64,000 nt of DNA from Candidatus Gastranaerophilales bacterium (GCA_910587815.1 CAJUNK010000004.1:67063-131062); one strand, 5' to 3'; positions 1-10,312 are shown, numbered from the stretch's first letter. Numbers and translations are program-made. Notes: generated from the letters alone by a model not told the origin.

Positions 1-2251
1 GTTTGTCTTCATCAAAGAAAACGCCATTTGCTTCTACTGCTTTTATATCTGATTCACATAAAATTTTTGACAATTCAAAAGTATTGGTATGCCTTGTTTC
101 AAAAGCAACATCCTGCGCATAGCGTTTGAATTTTTCGGGCTTATCTGATGCTTTATTTAATTTTTCAAGCCAATCATGGGATTTTATTAATTCATAAACT
201 TTTAATTGCTCATCTTCTGTAAGGTCAAATTTCTTTAAAATGTAATATGCATCAAATGCAGATTCTACAGGATGCAATTTATCTACAATGCCTTCTGTTT
301 TAGTAAAATCATGCATTAAAGATGCAATGGTTAAAACTTTTTTATCTTCTTTTGATAATTTTGCAAATTTTGGGTTTGTAATACATCCTTGAACTACCCT
401 TAATGTATGTTCATCCAGGCTATAGGCCTGTCTTCCGTGTTGTTTCCTTCCTATAATGCTTCTAAATTCAGGAAGCCCTGCTAAAATATCATTTAAATCA
501 TTTTCCAGTGCTTTTTGTTCAGCCGTCAAAGGAGCACTGTTTTTTGCTGTTAATTTAACAGTATTGTTTTCAGAAAAATCTTTAACAAGTTTGGTCACTT
601 TATCTAAAGCTTCTTTTGTCTTTTTATCAAGATCTTTTGGCGCCTTGCGTGATGAAGATAAATCTACAGGATAGCCTTTCAGTGTTTTTATAACCGTATC
701 GTCTTTTTTCTTCACAGATGCAATTTCAAAACCAAAATAGCCTGTAATTTTTCTTTTATCTTCATTATTCAGGCCATCAAGCGTTTTTGAAACCTTTTTG
801 ATAAAGTCGCTTCTTGAATTATCAAGCGAAATTGTAACATCATTAAGATTTGCGTTTTGCAATGATGTCATAATGTTTTTCAAACCTTTATTAAAAGTGG
901 TTTTTTCAGCAGCACTTAAAGGTTTTGTAGAAATACCTATTGATTGCGCTAATTTTTGTAAAAGTTCGCAATATTCTTCTTTATTTTTAGGTAAAAGCGG
1001 AAATACTTCATTATTAATACCGGAACCAAATGTTTCATCAGCATTTTTAATAAGTCTTTGCATTAAATCTTTCTTTTCATCCAAAGTTAATTCACTGATA
1101 TCTGTTTTGGATGCATATTTTGAGAATCTTAAATAGTTCATTGCATCACTGTCACCTTTGAATTTATGAATTATTTCTTTTGGAATTTTATTTAATTTTT
1201 GCACAGCAGTACCAGCATCTATATCGTTTGAAATTAAAATATTTGCTATAGATTTAAATTTTACATTCCCAATTATATCTTTATCTAAATCATTTAAAAA
1301 TTTTACACCAACTTTTGGGTCAAATGCTTCATCTGCAATAAGGTTTTGTAAAGTAAACATCCTGTGTCCTACAGTGTCGTTTTTTAATGTATACAAAAAT
1401 TCCATCGTATCTCTAGGATTAAATTTATCTTTCCTTAGCACCGCAAATGGTTTTATGGTATTATATTCAGCTTTTTTATTTATCTTTTCAATAAGGGCAA
1501 TAAACCTTTTTGTTTCTCTAGGATTTGCCGCATAATTTCTGTATTGCATACCCATATTAAACATAGGCAATACATCTTCATCCAGCGTTTTTAATTTCAC
1601 AAAGTCTGAAAAATCATCCATATTGATTTTTTTAGCATCACCAATTTGATGGAAAAAACTTGTTAAGTCACCAATTTGGGCAGAATAACGAAGATTATCG
1701 CCAGTTAAAATACGCAACGCATCTACTGTATTTTTATCTTTTGAGTAGCGCTGTAAAATTCCATCAAAGGCATCATTTTTGGCATTAGGAAACAATCCTT
1801 CCAGCGCCTTTTTAAGCTCATCTTGATTTTTAATTTCACCACTAAAGCCATTTTTCAGACTGATACTGTTAATTGTTTTTGATGCCATTTTATCAAGTTT
1901 TGCATCAGAAATTCTTTTTACAAAAGGTTTTGTAAATGGTTTTGAATCACCTTTTTTAATAAAATATACAGCACCCAAAACCCCTGCTACAAGAGCACCG
2001 CCGCCTGCCATTACAAGTTTTTGTTTATTTGTAATTTTACCATTTTCATCTTTTTTAAAAAAATCTTTAACCTGATTTAAAAAAGTCTTTTTAGGTTTAG
2101 TACTGAGTTCTACGGTATCACTTACGGGATTATTAATATCAACATTTGGTTTTATAAAAGAATTTTTATTTGCAAGATCAACTGTTTGGTTTATAAATGT
2201 GCCAAACACCTTATTATCTATTTGATAATTTTGCAAAATATTGTTATTCAT
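1..2251 (-). CDS. Membrane-anchored HD-domain protein, paralog A (partial)
   Basis: The reading frame opens with ATG at 2251 and runs off the left edge, so the C-terminus is missing. Visible order: an N-terminal tail of about 70 residues, the stretch FFKKDENGK, one hydrophobic segment (LVMAGGGALVAGVLGAVYF), a long alpha-helical middle of about 450 residues, then an HD-type metal-dependent phosphohydrolase signature (HTLRVVQG, LMHDFTK, SHDWLEKL, CESDIKAV). It is collinear with the next gene pair (2343-5768) over nearly its whole visible length, so the two are tandem duplicates. HD domains usually hydrolyse nucleotides or phosphodiesters; the substrate here is unknown. The single hydrophobic segment suggests anchoring with the HD domain on one side of the membrane. 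I am confident it is a gene and that an HD domain is present, but not of its function. Confidence 0.85.
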   Translation of the reverse strand, partial: MNNNILQNYQIDNKVFGTFINQTVDLANKNSFIKPNVDINNPVSDTVELSTKPKKTFLNQVKDFFKKDENGKITNKQKLVMAGGGALVAGVLGAVYFIKKGDSKPFTKPFVKRISDAKLDKMASKTINSISLKNGFSGEIKNQDELKKALEGLFPNAKNDAFDGILQRYSKDKNTVDALRILTGDNLRYSAQIGDLTSFFHQIGDAKKINMDDFSDFVKLKTLDEDVLPMFNMGMQYRNYAANPRETKRFIALIEKINKKAEYNTIKPFAVLRKDKFNPRDTMEFLYTLKNDTVGHRMFTLQNLIADEAFDPKVGVKFLNDLDKDIIGNVKFKSIANILISNDIDAGTAVQKLNKIPKEIIHKFKGDSDAMNYLRFSKYASKTDISELTLDEKKDLMQRLIKNADETFGSGINNEVFPLLPKNKEEYCELLQKLAQSIGISTKPLSAAEKTTFNKGLKNIMTSLQNANLNDVTISLDNSRSDFIKKVSKTLDGLNNEDKRKITGYFGFEIASVKKKDDTVIKTLKGYPVDLSSSRKAPKDLDKKTKEALDKVTKLVKDFSENNTVKLTAKNSAPLTAEQKALENDLNDILAGLPEFRSIIGRKQHGRQAYSLDEHTLRVVQGCITNPKFAKLSKEDKKVLTIASLMHDFTKTEGIVDKLHPVESAFDAYYILKKFDLTEDEQLKVYELIKSHDWLEKLNKASDKPEKFKRYAQDVAFETRHTNTFELSKILCESDIKAVEANGVFFDEDK

Positions 2252-2342
2252 CCGCTATTTTTTAAAGAAAACTTTTACCTTATATATTATATAAACAATT
2301 TTTAAGGTAAAAAATTGCCACAAAAATTTCTGTTCTGCTCCT

Positions 2343-4040
2343 TTATTTACAATCGCCGAATAATAAAATCGGAATATCATTATCTTGGGCATATTGTCTT
2401 ATAAATACAGGAATGTCTTCATATTTTTCATCATAGGCAAATGAACCTTGAATTTTTGGACAACTTACAAGCATTTCATTATATTGTCTGCCGCCATACC
2501 TTTCACCTGCTTCCATTGAAGAAAATACATTATCAAGCGCATCTGCAAGTTTTGGGTTTGTTTCCTTTATTTCTGTTATAGATTTTGCAGATTGAATTTG
2601 TTTTACCATATTTGCATATTCTTTATCATTTGTAATGCCCATTTCTTTTTTAATAAGGTTTGAAATATATTTCCTGTATTTTGTTCTGTTATCAAAAGAT
2701 TTTCTATCACCATGGAAAAGATAATCGGATTTTAAAAGTTCAATATCTTTTTTGCATCCTGTGCCAAAATCCTTGTAGTATCCGGCATGGATATCATTAT
2801 AATCCACATCCAAAACAAAACCTTGGTTTCTAAACACTTTATAGTTATTTGCATCAATGTAGGATGCGCTTAAAAGTGCATCAGAATCTATTGAAGAAAA
2901 TGTATTAAATTTACTCATCTGATCCTTATTAACAAGCGCATGAACAAGGACTCTTAAATTTTCTTTTGTAGTACCTTTTTTAAAGCCATACTTTGACATA
3001 TCACCTTTAATATCATCCATATAAAGCACAGTGTTTGTCACACCGTCTGCCGTTTTTTGGATGCCATTTTTGATGGCTGATGCTTTTGGAATCCTTGTCT
3101 GCGGTAGAATGATTTGAGTACTATGAATACTTTCTAAATATTTATCTACATAAGCGCTCATCTCATTAAATGAATCTTTATGTTTTTCAAAGAAAGTACC
3201 GTTTGGCTTTACTGCTTTCATATCTGCTTCACAGAGAATTTTTGCTAAATCAAAAGTATTTGTATGACGTGCATCAAACGCTACATCCTGGGCTAATTCC
3301 TGCACTTTTTGAATAGGGAACGCAGTGCCATCTTTTGTTTTGGCGCACATTCTATCAAGCCAGTTATGAGATTTTATTAATTCATAAACTTTTACTCTTT
3401 CATCTTCTGAAAGATTTAATTTTTGTGTGATATGAAATGCATCAAAAGCAGATTCTGTAGGATACATTGCATCTCTTAAACCTTCTGCCTTTGTAATATC
3501 ATGCAAAAGGGATGCTAATGATACAACTTTTTTATCGCTATCGGATAATTTTTCAAATTTAGGATTTTGTGTTACACCCTGAAACACCCTAAATGTATGT
3601 TCATCAAGTGAAAATACGTGCGTTTTATGTTGTTTTCTTCCAATTATGCTCCTAAGTTCGGGCAGGCCTTTAAATATTTCATTTAAATCAGCTTCAAGCG
3701 CTTTTTGTTCAGACGTTAAAGCGGCACCACTTTTTGACACTAATTTTACACCATTATCTTCTGAAAATTCCGCAACTATTTTTCTTACATTTTCAATAAC
3801 TTTTTTAGTTTCATCACTTTCAATTTCTGCAAGTTTTGCACCGTTATTTACATTTATAGGATAGCCTTTCATAGTGTGCAATGTATGTCTTAGGCCGTTA
3901 CTTTTACTTGGGGCAATATCTTGAAGTTCAAAACCAAAATAATCCATCACCCTTCTTTTTTCAATATCATCAAGATTTTCCATGGCTTTTCTTGCCTTTT
4001 GGATAAAATCCTGCCTTGGGATATCAAGTGCAAAATGCAC
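2343..4040 (-). CDS. HD-domain half of paralog B, downstream of an in-frame stop
   Basis: This 565-residue frame carries the C-terminal half of paralog B. It contains an H...HD...D phosphohydrolase signature: H148 (DEHTFRVFQG), H180-D181 (LLHDITK), H225 (SHNWLD) and D273 (CEADMKAV). Upstream it continues in the same reading frame into the N-terminal half at 4104-5768, and only one TAA codon (4104-4106) separates them. The residues between the TAA and the nominal GTG start at 4040 still match paralog A. Hence this is better read as the distal part of one roughly 1141-codon gene than as an independent gene. No convincing Shine-Dalgarno precedes 4040. Explanations: pseudogene, genuine split by reinitiation, stop readthrough, or a sequencing error. 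The last roughly 190 residues lie beyond what paralog A shows in this window. Confidence 0.8.
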   Translation of the reverse strand: MHFALDIPRQDFIQKARKAMENLDDIEKRRVMDYFGFELQDIAPSKSNGLRHTLHTMKGYPINVNNGAKLAEIESDETKKVIENVRKIVAEFSEDNGVKLVSKSGAALTSEQKALEADLNEIFKGLPELRSIIGRKQHKTHVFSLDEHTFRVFQGVTQNPKFEKLSDSDKKVVSLASLLHDITKAEGLRDAMYPTESAFDAFHITQKLNLSEDERVKVYELIKSHNWLDRMCAKTKDGTAFPIQKVQELAQDVAFDARHTNTFDLAKILCEADMKAVKPNGTFFEKHKDSFNEMSAYVDKYLESIHSTQIILPQTRIPKASAIKNGIQKTADGVTNTVLYMDDIKGDMSKYGFKKGTTKENLRVLVHALVNKDQMSKFNTFSSIDSDALLSASYIDANNYKVFRNQGFVLDVDYNDIHAGYYKDFGTGCKKDIELLKSDYLFHGDRKSFDNRTKYRKYISNLIKKEMGITNDKEYANMVKQIQSAKSITEIKETNPKLADALDNVFSSMEAGERYGGRQYNEMLVSCPKIQGSFAYDEKYEDIPVFIRQYAQDNDIPILLFGDCK

Positions 4041-4103
4041 ATCATCAAGGTTTGCCTTTGAAATATTTGATGCAGCACTTTTCAGGCCAGCTTCAAAGGC
4101 TTT

Positions 4104-5768
4104 TTATTCAGCTTCTGTCAAAGGTTTTGTATCAATACCGATTGATCTTGTTAATTTTTGCAACAACGAACAGTAGCTCTCCTCACCTGTTGGAACAAGG
4201 CGAAACATTCGGCTCCAATCATTATTTTCAAGTTCACAAACATTCATTTTTACAAGCTTTGAGAACAAATCTTTTTTCTGTGTTATAGTTAGGGCATTTA
4301 TATCATCAACTTCAAAGAGATACGGAAATTTATCAAAGTTTAATATATCACTATCATGGTTAAATTTAGCTAAAACATCCGGGGATAGGGCATTTAATTT
4401 TTTAGAAAACTCTTTGCCGTTAATATTTTTTACTCCAACATTTTCTATAGTTTTAGCGCCAACCTTTTCCATTGCTTCTTTCTTTAGTGAATTTAAAAAT
4501 TTCGCAGCTGTCTTTGGATCAAAATTAGGTTTTAAGCTCAATAAACACCCAAGATTACCACTATGCATATTACCTTCGTTTAGAGCGGATAAAAATTCTA
4601 TTACGTCTTTAGGATTGTGATTATCTTGTTCCAGCATTCTGAATACATCAATTACTTTAACCATAGAATATGGATCTGGATCCCTTATTTGTTTTTCTGC
4701 TAAATCTGCATAAACAAACAGTCTTTTTGCATCTTCTGGATTTTTCACATAATTTTTATACTCTCTAGCAAGACTTAATGGTCTAAAACATGGGTTTATG
4801 CTGTAATTTTTCTTAAATTTTAAAAATTCTTTAAAAGCATCTACATCAATTACTGCACCTTCCAAGTTCATATATTCAAAAAGACTTGGTATACTGTGCT
4901 TGGAATCTATTTTTACTTTGAGATTGGGTTCACTTATATATCTCAGCAATTCTGCAATATTAGCATCTTTATTGTAGCAAGCAATAACCCTGTTCACATC
5001 TTCGGAATCAAACTGTGGAAATGCAGATGCCAAAACTTTTCTAAGGTCTGCTTCATTTGTAATTGAATCATTAAATACTTTATCAAGCGTAACAGCATCT
5101 AATATATTTTGCGCTTCAGCATCCAACTTTGCATTATCCATGGGTTTAATCCAGGGATTGCGTGAAAAATCATAAACCTCTCTGTTGCCACTTTGCAAAA
5201 TTGGCAAAGGTGCAGATTGGGTTTCGGGAACCGCTTTAACTACCGGTATAGGTGCAGAGGCTGGCTGTAGCGCAGGGGCGCTAGCTTCACCTTTGTGCAC
5301 AATTGGGGCAGGCGCAGCAGGATGCCCAATAGAAGTTTTGGATTTACCTTTTGATACGCCAGGATGGGCCTTTGGAACATCAGGTTTTATCTTTGGAGCA
5401 GGTGTCTGAGGTACGATATCATTGATTTTGCCTTTTGGGGTTGGCAGTGAACTTACTTGTTTTTTCCCATGAGACAATAAGTACAGTCCAGCAGCGGCAC
5501 CTATACCGAGCACGGTGCAGGCGATTGCTGCTTTACCATCACCTGACATTTTGCCGTTTTCATCTTTTTTGAATATGTTTTTTACCTTATCAATAAAGGT
5601 TTTATTTTCCTGTTTTTTAGATGTAAAAGAAACGGTATCCTTTTTAAGGCCGCAAGAATTTAATTTTGCACTATAAGGATTTTTAGATGAGACAGTTTCA
5701 TTTTTGTCATTACCTGTTTTAACATCATACGAAATACTGCCATTGTTTAGTGAAAAATTACTATCCAT
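4104..5768 (-). CDS. N-terminal half of paralog B: membrane-anchored protein ending at in-frame TAA
   Basis: 554 residues starting with ATG at 5768. Order: polar N-terminus containing LKKDTVSFTSK (about residues 41-51), then IFKKDENGK, a hydrophobic segment (about 77-98, AIACTVLGIGAAAGLYLLSH), a proline/alanine-rich linker (about 105-200) and a helical region collinear with paralog A. It ends at TAA 4104-4106, directly after TKPLTEAE. In paralog A the aligned position is a lysine codon (SAAEKTTF), so one AAA-to-TAA change explains the interruption. The proline/alanine linker is absent from paralog A and looks like an extracytoplasmic spacer. Without the distal half the product would lack the HD domain. 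The DTVSFT motif recurs in the ADP-ribosyltransferase-like protein at 17811-18545. Confidence 0.8.
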   Translation of the reverse strand: MDSNFSLNNGSISYDVKTGNDKNETVSSKNPYSAKLNSCGLKKDTVSFTSKKQENKTFIDKVKNIFKKDENGKMSGDGKAAIACTVLGIGAAAGLYLLSHGKKQVSSLPTPKGKINDIVPQTPAPKIKPDVPKAHPGVSKGKSKTSIGHPAAPAPIVHKGEASAPALQPASAPIPVVKAVPETQSAPLPILQSGNREVYDFSRNPWIKPMDNAKLDAEAQNILDAVTLDKVFNDSITNEADLRKVLASAFPQFDSEDVNRVIACYNKDANIAELLRYISEPNLKVKIDSKHSIPSLFEYMNLEGAVIDVDAFKEFLKFKKNYSINPCFRPLSLAREYKNYVKNPEDAKRLFVYADLAEKQIRDPDPYSMVKVIDVFRMLEQDNHNPKDVIEFLSALNEGNMHSGNLGCLLSLKPNFDPKTAAKFLNSLKKEAMEKVGAKTIENVGVKNINGKEFSKKLNALSPDVLAKFNHDSDILNFDKFPYLFEVDDINALTITQKKDLFSKLVKMNVCELENNDWSRMFRLVPTGEESYCSLLQKLTRSIGIDTKPLTEAE

Positions 5769-5885
5769 TGTTTAATCTCTCTAAAAAACTGTTGTAAACT
5801 CTCTTATAAGTTTATAAAGTTTTTTCTATAGAAAAAATTGACAAAATGGAGTAACATTTTTTAACAAATTTAATATTTTATAAAC

Positions 5886-6818
5886 TTAGCAGCATTTGGA
5901 CGGACTATGCTTTGACTGCGCTGCAAGGACCGCAATAAACATTAAAATACATCCAAGGATTTCTCTTGAAGTCAATGTTTCATGCAAAATTAAATACCCG
6001 GTAAGCACAGCAAAAACACTTTCGAAACTTAAAATTAATGAGGCAAGGGCTGGATTTGTATTTTTTTGCGCTATAATCTGCAAAGTATACGCCACACCGC
6101 AGGAAATAACACCAGCAAATAAAAGCGACCACCTGCATTCATAAATGGCAGCAAGGGTTGGAGTTTCATATATAAATGCAGGAAGCAAAGATATTAATCC
6201 AACAACCAAAAACTGCACACAGGAAAGCTTCACGCTATCTACCTTTGGGGCATAGTAATCTATTATTAAAATATGAATAGAATATAAAAATGCAGAAATC
6301 ATAATTAATAAATCGCCAAATTCTATGCTATCAAAGCCTCCTGATGCACCAACGCAAAGAAAATAAAGCCCAAGTGCACCAAAAAATACACCAATCCAAA
6401 TGGTTTTAGGAATTTTTTTACCTAAAAATATTGATATCAAGGGAACAATTATTATATACATAGGACTGATAAAACCTGCTTTTGAGGCCGTTGTATAAAC
6501 CATTCCTATTTGTTGAATAACACTTGCAAAAAACAATGCAACGCCGCAGAAAAACCCTGCCTTAATAAAATAGCGGCGCTCTTCCCATTTATTTATGTTT
6601 TTATTTGGGCCTTTTTTGATTTTAAAAATTATTATTAATAAAAGCAAAGAAAAAGCCCCAAGAAAAGACCTTACAGAATTAAAAGTAATTGGCTCTAAAT
6701 ATTCCATGCCTGCCCTTTGGGCAACAAAACCTGCACCCCAAATAAATGCCACAATTAAAAGCAAAATATTATTCAAAGAAGGTGTTTTTGAAATTTCTTT
6801 TAAGGAGATTTTTTGCAT
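5886..6818 (-). CDS. EamA/DMT-family transporter
   Basis: 310 residues with about ten hydrophobic segments arranged as two EamA repeats. The first repeat starts with the typical LIVAFIWGAGFVAQRAGMEYLEPITFNSVRS pattern (shown in short: WGAGFVAQRAG), and the second ends with SFESVFAVLTGYLILHE, a hallmark of drug/metabolite exporters. The family moves small metabolites across the inner membrane; the substrate cannot be told from sequence. AAGGA lies about nine bases before the ATG. It is the last gene of a minus-strand run (DUF1015, glgX, M20 peptidase, this gene) with gaps of only 17-31 bases, so co-transcription is likely. Confidence 0.9.
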   Translation of the reverse strand: MQKISLKEISKTPSLNNILLLIVAFIWGAGFVAQRAGMEYLEPITFNSVRSFLGAFSLLLLIIIFKIKKGPNKNINKWEERRYFIKAGFFCGVALFFASVIQQIGMVYTTASKAGFISPMYIIIVPLISIFLGKKIPKTIWIGVFFGALGLYFLCVGASGGFDSIEFGDLLIMISAFLYSIHILIIDYYAPKVDSVKLSCVQFLVVGLISLLPAFIYETPTLAAIYECRWSLLFAGVISCGVAYTLQIIAQKNTNPALASLILSFESVFAVLTGYLILHETLTSREILGCILMFIAVLAAQSKHSPSKCC

Positions 6819-6849
6819 CTTACAAGTCCTTGGTAATAAATCGCAGGTT

Positions 6850-8103
6850 TTATTGAATTTCTTTTACAAATTCACACAGATATTCATAACCTTTTTTATA
6901 ACTTTCAATATTAATTTTTTCATCGGATGAGTGCATATTATAGACATCCGCTATTCCTAGCAGCACAGGCTTGAATGTTTTATTAAATGCATTCTTCCTG
7001 TTTGCATAGATGTGCGTTTCAGCCCCGGCATGGAATGATGATATTTTTAAAGACAAATTTACATTTTCAGAAGCGCGTTTTGCTGTATTAATTAAAAATT
7101 CATCATCAGATTTTTCAAAAATTGGAAGATGTTCTTCCAATTCAATCTTAGCAATTGCCAAAGCCGGTGATTTAAAGCCATTTTCATCAATTTCACCATA
7201 TCTATGGTTAAATTCATTTACTATATTTTCAATTTCTTCAATTAATTCCTTCTGCGCTTTTATATCAGAGCTTCTGATTGAATAATGTGCGTATGCAATT
7301 GTATTTATAATATTGGACATAGAATTTTTTGAAACAAATTCAACGGCATCTTGACCCTTTAAATTATTTTTCACCGCCTGATAAAGCGCATTTTCAACAC
7401 CGCCTGCAATTATTGAACCCAGATTTATAGATGTTACAGTGCTTTCATCATTTTCATCATATTTATAAACACCTTGTGGAATTTTTGATATTATTTCACT
7501 TATTACCTTTGCTGCATTTAACCTTTTGGAATCTGCTATATCAAGCCCAGAATGGCCGCCAAATGGAGTTTTTACAGAAATTGTAAGTTTTGTATAACCT
7601 GCCCCTGCAATTTCAAAATTCCCTAATTTATCCGAATCTAAAACAAGGGCATATTCAGAATTCAATTTGTCAAATTCCACATTTTCAATTCCTGTCATTG
7701 AATTTTCTTCATCCCTTGTAAAAACCGCCTCCAGCGTAGGGCAACCAGGCAATTTACCTTCCTTTGCATCAAGAAGAAGTTTTATAATAGCTGCCACCCC
7801 TGCTTTATCATCCGCGCCAAGGGTTCTTTTTTTATCAGTTTCAATAAATACGCCTTTTGCTGTTGTGTTTTCTATTATATTCACTGGCGTATCATCTCCC
7901 ACAACATCCATGTGGGCTGATAATAAAAGACTTGGTTTATTATTGTTTCCTAAGAATCTTGCATAGACATTATTGTATGCATCCTGCCATGTTTCAATTC
8001 CAGCATTAGATAATATTTCCATAATTTTTACAGCAACTTTATCTTCCATCATTGAAGGTGAAGGAATTCTGACAAGTTCTTTAAATATATCTATAAGTTC
8101 CAT
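6850..8103 (-). CDS. M20-family metallopeptidase, PepT-like
   Basis: 417 residues, the usual length for peptidase T-like M20 enzymes, which remove N-terminal residues from small peptides in the cytoplasm with two zinc ions. Visible ligands: H64 and D66 in SAHMDVV, D98 in LGADDKAG, the general-base/ligand glutamates in TRDEE (131-133), an Asp in LVLDSDKLG and a late His in YNMHSSDEK. The lid/dimerisation domain lies around residues 170-310 (PFGGHSGLD). It sits between glgX (17-base gap) and the EamA transporter (31-base gap). PepT versus a related di- or tripeptidase cannot be settled by eye, so I give no symbol. Confidence 0.9.
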   Translation of the reverse strand: MELIDIFKELVRIPSPSMMEDKVAVKIMEILSNAGIETWQDAYNNVYARFLGNNNKPSLLLSAHMDVVGDDTPVNIIENTTAKGVFIETDKKRTLGADDKAGVAAIIKLLLDAKEGKLPGCPTLEAVFTRDEENSMTGIENVEFDKLNSEYALVLDSDKLGNFEIAGAGYTKLTISVKTPFGGHSGLDIADSKRLNAAKVISEIISKIPQGVYKYDENDESTVTSINLGSIIAGGVENALYQAVKNNLKGQDAVEFVSKNSMSNIINTIAYAHYSIRSSDIKAQKELIEEIENIVNEFNHRYGEIDENGFKSPALAIAKIELEEHLPIFEKSDDEFLINTAKRASENVNLSLKISSFHAGAETHIYANRKNAFNKTFKPVLLGIADVYNMHSSDEKINIESYKKGYEYLCEFVKEIQ

Positions 8104-8120
8104 TATATAATCCTTTATTG

Positions 8121-10283
8121 TTAATCCTTTATGAGCATTAAAACCAACGTGTGCGGCTCAATTGTATAGGTGTGCTCATTTTCATATTGCCCAGGCTCTT
8201 CCTTATCAGGTTTATACAAAACCCCGTCAGGATTAAACTCATTATTTTTTGTATCAAAAACAATATAGTAATTTTTATTTTCCTCAAATGCTTTTTTTGG
8301 AAGAATAAATTTAACATTATTGTTGCCTTTATTTATTGCAACAAATATTGATTCTTCTTCATTATTTGATGCAAAAGACACAAAATTCATATCAGTAAGC
8401 GTCCAAAATGGCGAAAAATCAGGAAACGGACGTGCCAAATGACCATAAAATTCCATATTTTCAACATATTGTCTGCTTTTAAAAATTTTATGATTTTTTC
8501 TAAAATCAATTAAAGACTTTATAAATAAAGATAATATCTGCTTTTCTTCTGTTAAATTAAAATTAATATAATTTACAGGCCCATCAATATTGTAACTATT
8601 ATTATTGCCGCCTTTTGAATGCAGCAAAACATCATCTACCTGCACCATAGCACACCCAGATGAAAGCATCAAAAGCGCCATTTGGTTTCTAATTGCTTTA
8701 TTGCGTAAATTTTTATCACCTCCATAAGATGAACATAATTCCCAATCAGAACCGCCGCATGTGCCAGGGGCCTTTTTATCATAAGAATTTAAATCCCATA
8801 ATGTAAATCCATCATGGCATGATACATAATTTATACTTTCAGATGGATTGTTGAATTTTTGCGGTGTGCCTGTGATTAGATTTTTCAAACTTAAAAAATC
8901 AATATGTTTTGACCTTGTTGAAAAAGCACGTATTGTATTCCTTGAAATATCATTCCATTCTGCAAAAAATTCAGGAAAATTCCCTAATTGATAGGCATTA
9001 TATCCACTACATGTCCAAGGTTCGGCTATCAGATTAATGCCATCAGCTGCTTCATCCGGTAAATTTACTTTTAAACCTCTTTCTTCAAGCCTAGTTTTTA
9101 AATCTCCCACAATGCTGCGGTTTTTATCATAATACACGCTGCTATCGGTTTTTGTATCCATTAAAGATGTAGCTAAATCAAAACGAAATGCATCCACACC
9201 TTGTTTTATCCAATATTCTAGTGAATCTACTATTATATTTTTAAAAGCGATTCCTGCTGTGTTAGAATCATTATGACAACCAGAATTTGCTGCATAAAAA
9301 CCATTTTTATCAGATTTATAATAGATTTGATTATCAATAAGGGCGTATGAAAAAAGATTTACATCATCAGGGTTTCCATTATATATCCTTGCTTCACCAG
9401 TATGGTTATAAACCACATCAAGACAAACTTTAATATCTTCCCTGTGCAGAGCATTTACCATTTCCCTGAATTCAACAATGGCTTCACCATCTTTTTTATT
9501 GAATGCATATTTTTTGTGCGGTGCAAAATAGCATAAAGGCATATATCCCCAATAATTTCCAATATCTTCCTTGTCATCAAATTCAAATACTGGAAGAAAT
9601 TCAATCATAGTGATACCTAATGATTTTACATATTTTGCAAATTCTCCTGCTCCTTTAAATGTACCTTTGGCATCCACATTATCAGACAGCATAGTAAGGC
9701 TTTTTATATGCACTTCGCCTATAATTTCATCATTTAGCGCCCTTTTTGATGTTTTTATAATTTCAATATCAGAATTTATTTTAAAAATAGATTTTGGGGC
9801 AATTTTTTGATTATCCTCAAAATATTTTTCATTAGACCTGAAATTTTCTAATTTTGGGTCAACATCAATGTGAAGATGGCTGAGTTCTTTTGTATAAGGG
9901 TCAAACGCCAGTTTATTTGGATTAAACCTATTATTAAACTCATCCCTTTTTGTTTTGAAACCATCTTTATTTCCAGGGTTCCAATTTTCAGTATACTCAT
10001 AATTTGGCCCAAAAACCCTAAAGCCATAATATAAAGGTTCGCCCTTTAAAATATTTTTTATATTACTTATCTCTTTTAGATTTATGGATGCCCTAAAAAT
10101 ATCTTCTTCTTTTGTCATTTTTATGGTCAAAACTGCATCTTCGCCTTTTGGTTTGTCAAAAAGACAAAGTAGGACATTAGTTCCATTTATTGAAAACAGG
10201 CTGAAATTAATACAGCTTGTCTGTGCATCAAAACTGGCGCCAAATCTTGTATTTGATGTGGTTTGTAATGTATTTTGAAACAT
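8121..10283 (-). CDS. glgX: Glycogen debranching enzyme / isoamylase-type GH13
   Basis: 720 residues, close to bacterial GlgX/TreX. An N-terminal CBM48-like domain (about 1-150, with WNPGNKDGFK) is followed by the GH13 barrel. Conserved regions: DVVYNH (289-294), FRFDLA with the catalytic nucleophile D369, the acid/base E421 in LIAEPW, and CHDGFTL (489-495) with the transition-state Asp. This enzyme cleaves alpha-1,6 branches in glycogen or similar glucans. Glycogen storage fits a cyanobacterial relative. It is the second gene of the DUF1015-glgX-peptidase-transporter run. Pullulanase specificity cannot be ruled out. Confidence 0.92.
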   Translation of the reverse strand: MFQNTLQTTSNTRFGASFDAQTSCINFSLFSINGTNVLLCLFDKPKGEDAVLTIKMTKEEDIFRASINLKEISNIKNILKGEPLYYGFRVFGPNYEYTENWNPGNKDGFKTKRDEFNNRFNPNKLAFDPYTKELSHLHIDVDPKLENFRSNEKYFEDNQKIAPKSIFKINSDIEIIKTSKRALNDEIIGEVHIKSLTMLSDNVDAKGTFKGAGEFAKYVKSLGITMIEFLPVFEFDDKEDIGNYWGYMPLCYFAPHKKYAFNKKDGEAIVEFREMVNALHREDIKVCLDVVYNHTGEARIYNGNPDDVNLFSYALIDNQIYYKSDKNGFYAANSGCHNDSNTAGIAFKNIIVDSLEYWIKQGVDAFRFDLATSLMDTKTDSSVYYDKNRSIVGDLKTRLEERGLKVNLPDEAADGINLIAEPWTCSGYNAYQLGNFPEFFAEWNDISRNTIRAFSTRSKHIDFLSLKNLITGTPQKFNNPSESINYVSCHDGFTLWDLNSYDKKAPGTCGGSDWELCSSYGGDKNLRNKAIRNQMALLMLSSGCAMVQVDDVLLHSKGGNNNSYNIDGPVNYINFNLTEEKQILSLFIKSLIDFRKNHKIFKSRQYVENMEFYGHLARPFPDFSPFWTLTDMNFVSFASNNEEESIFVAINKGNNNVKFILPKKAFEENKNYYIVFDTKNNEFNPDGVLYKPDKEEPGQYENEHTYTIEPHTLVLMLIKD

Positions 10284-10312
10284 AAAAATTCCTTATGATT
10301 TATTTTAAAGCC

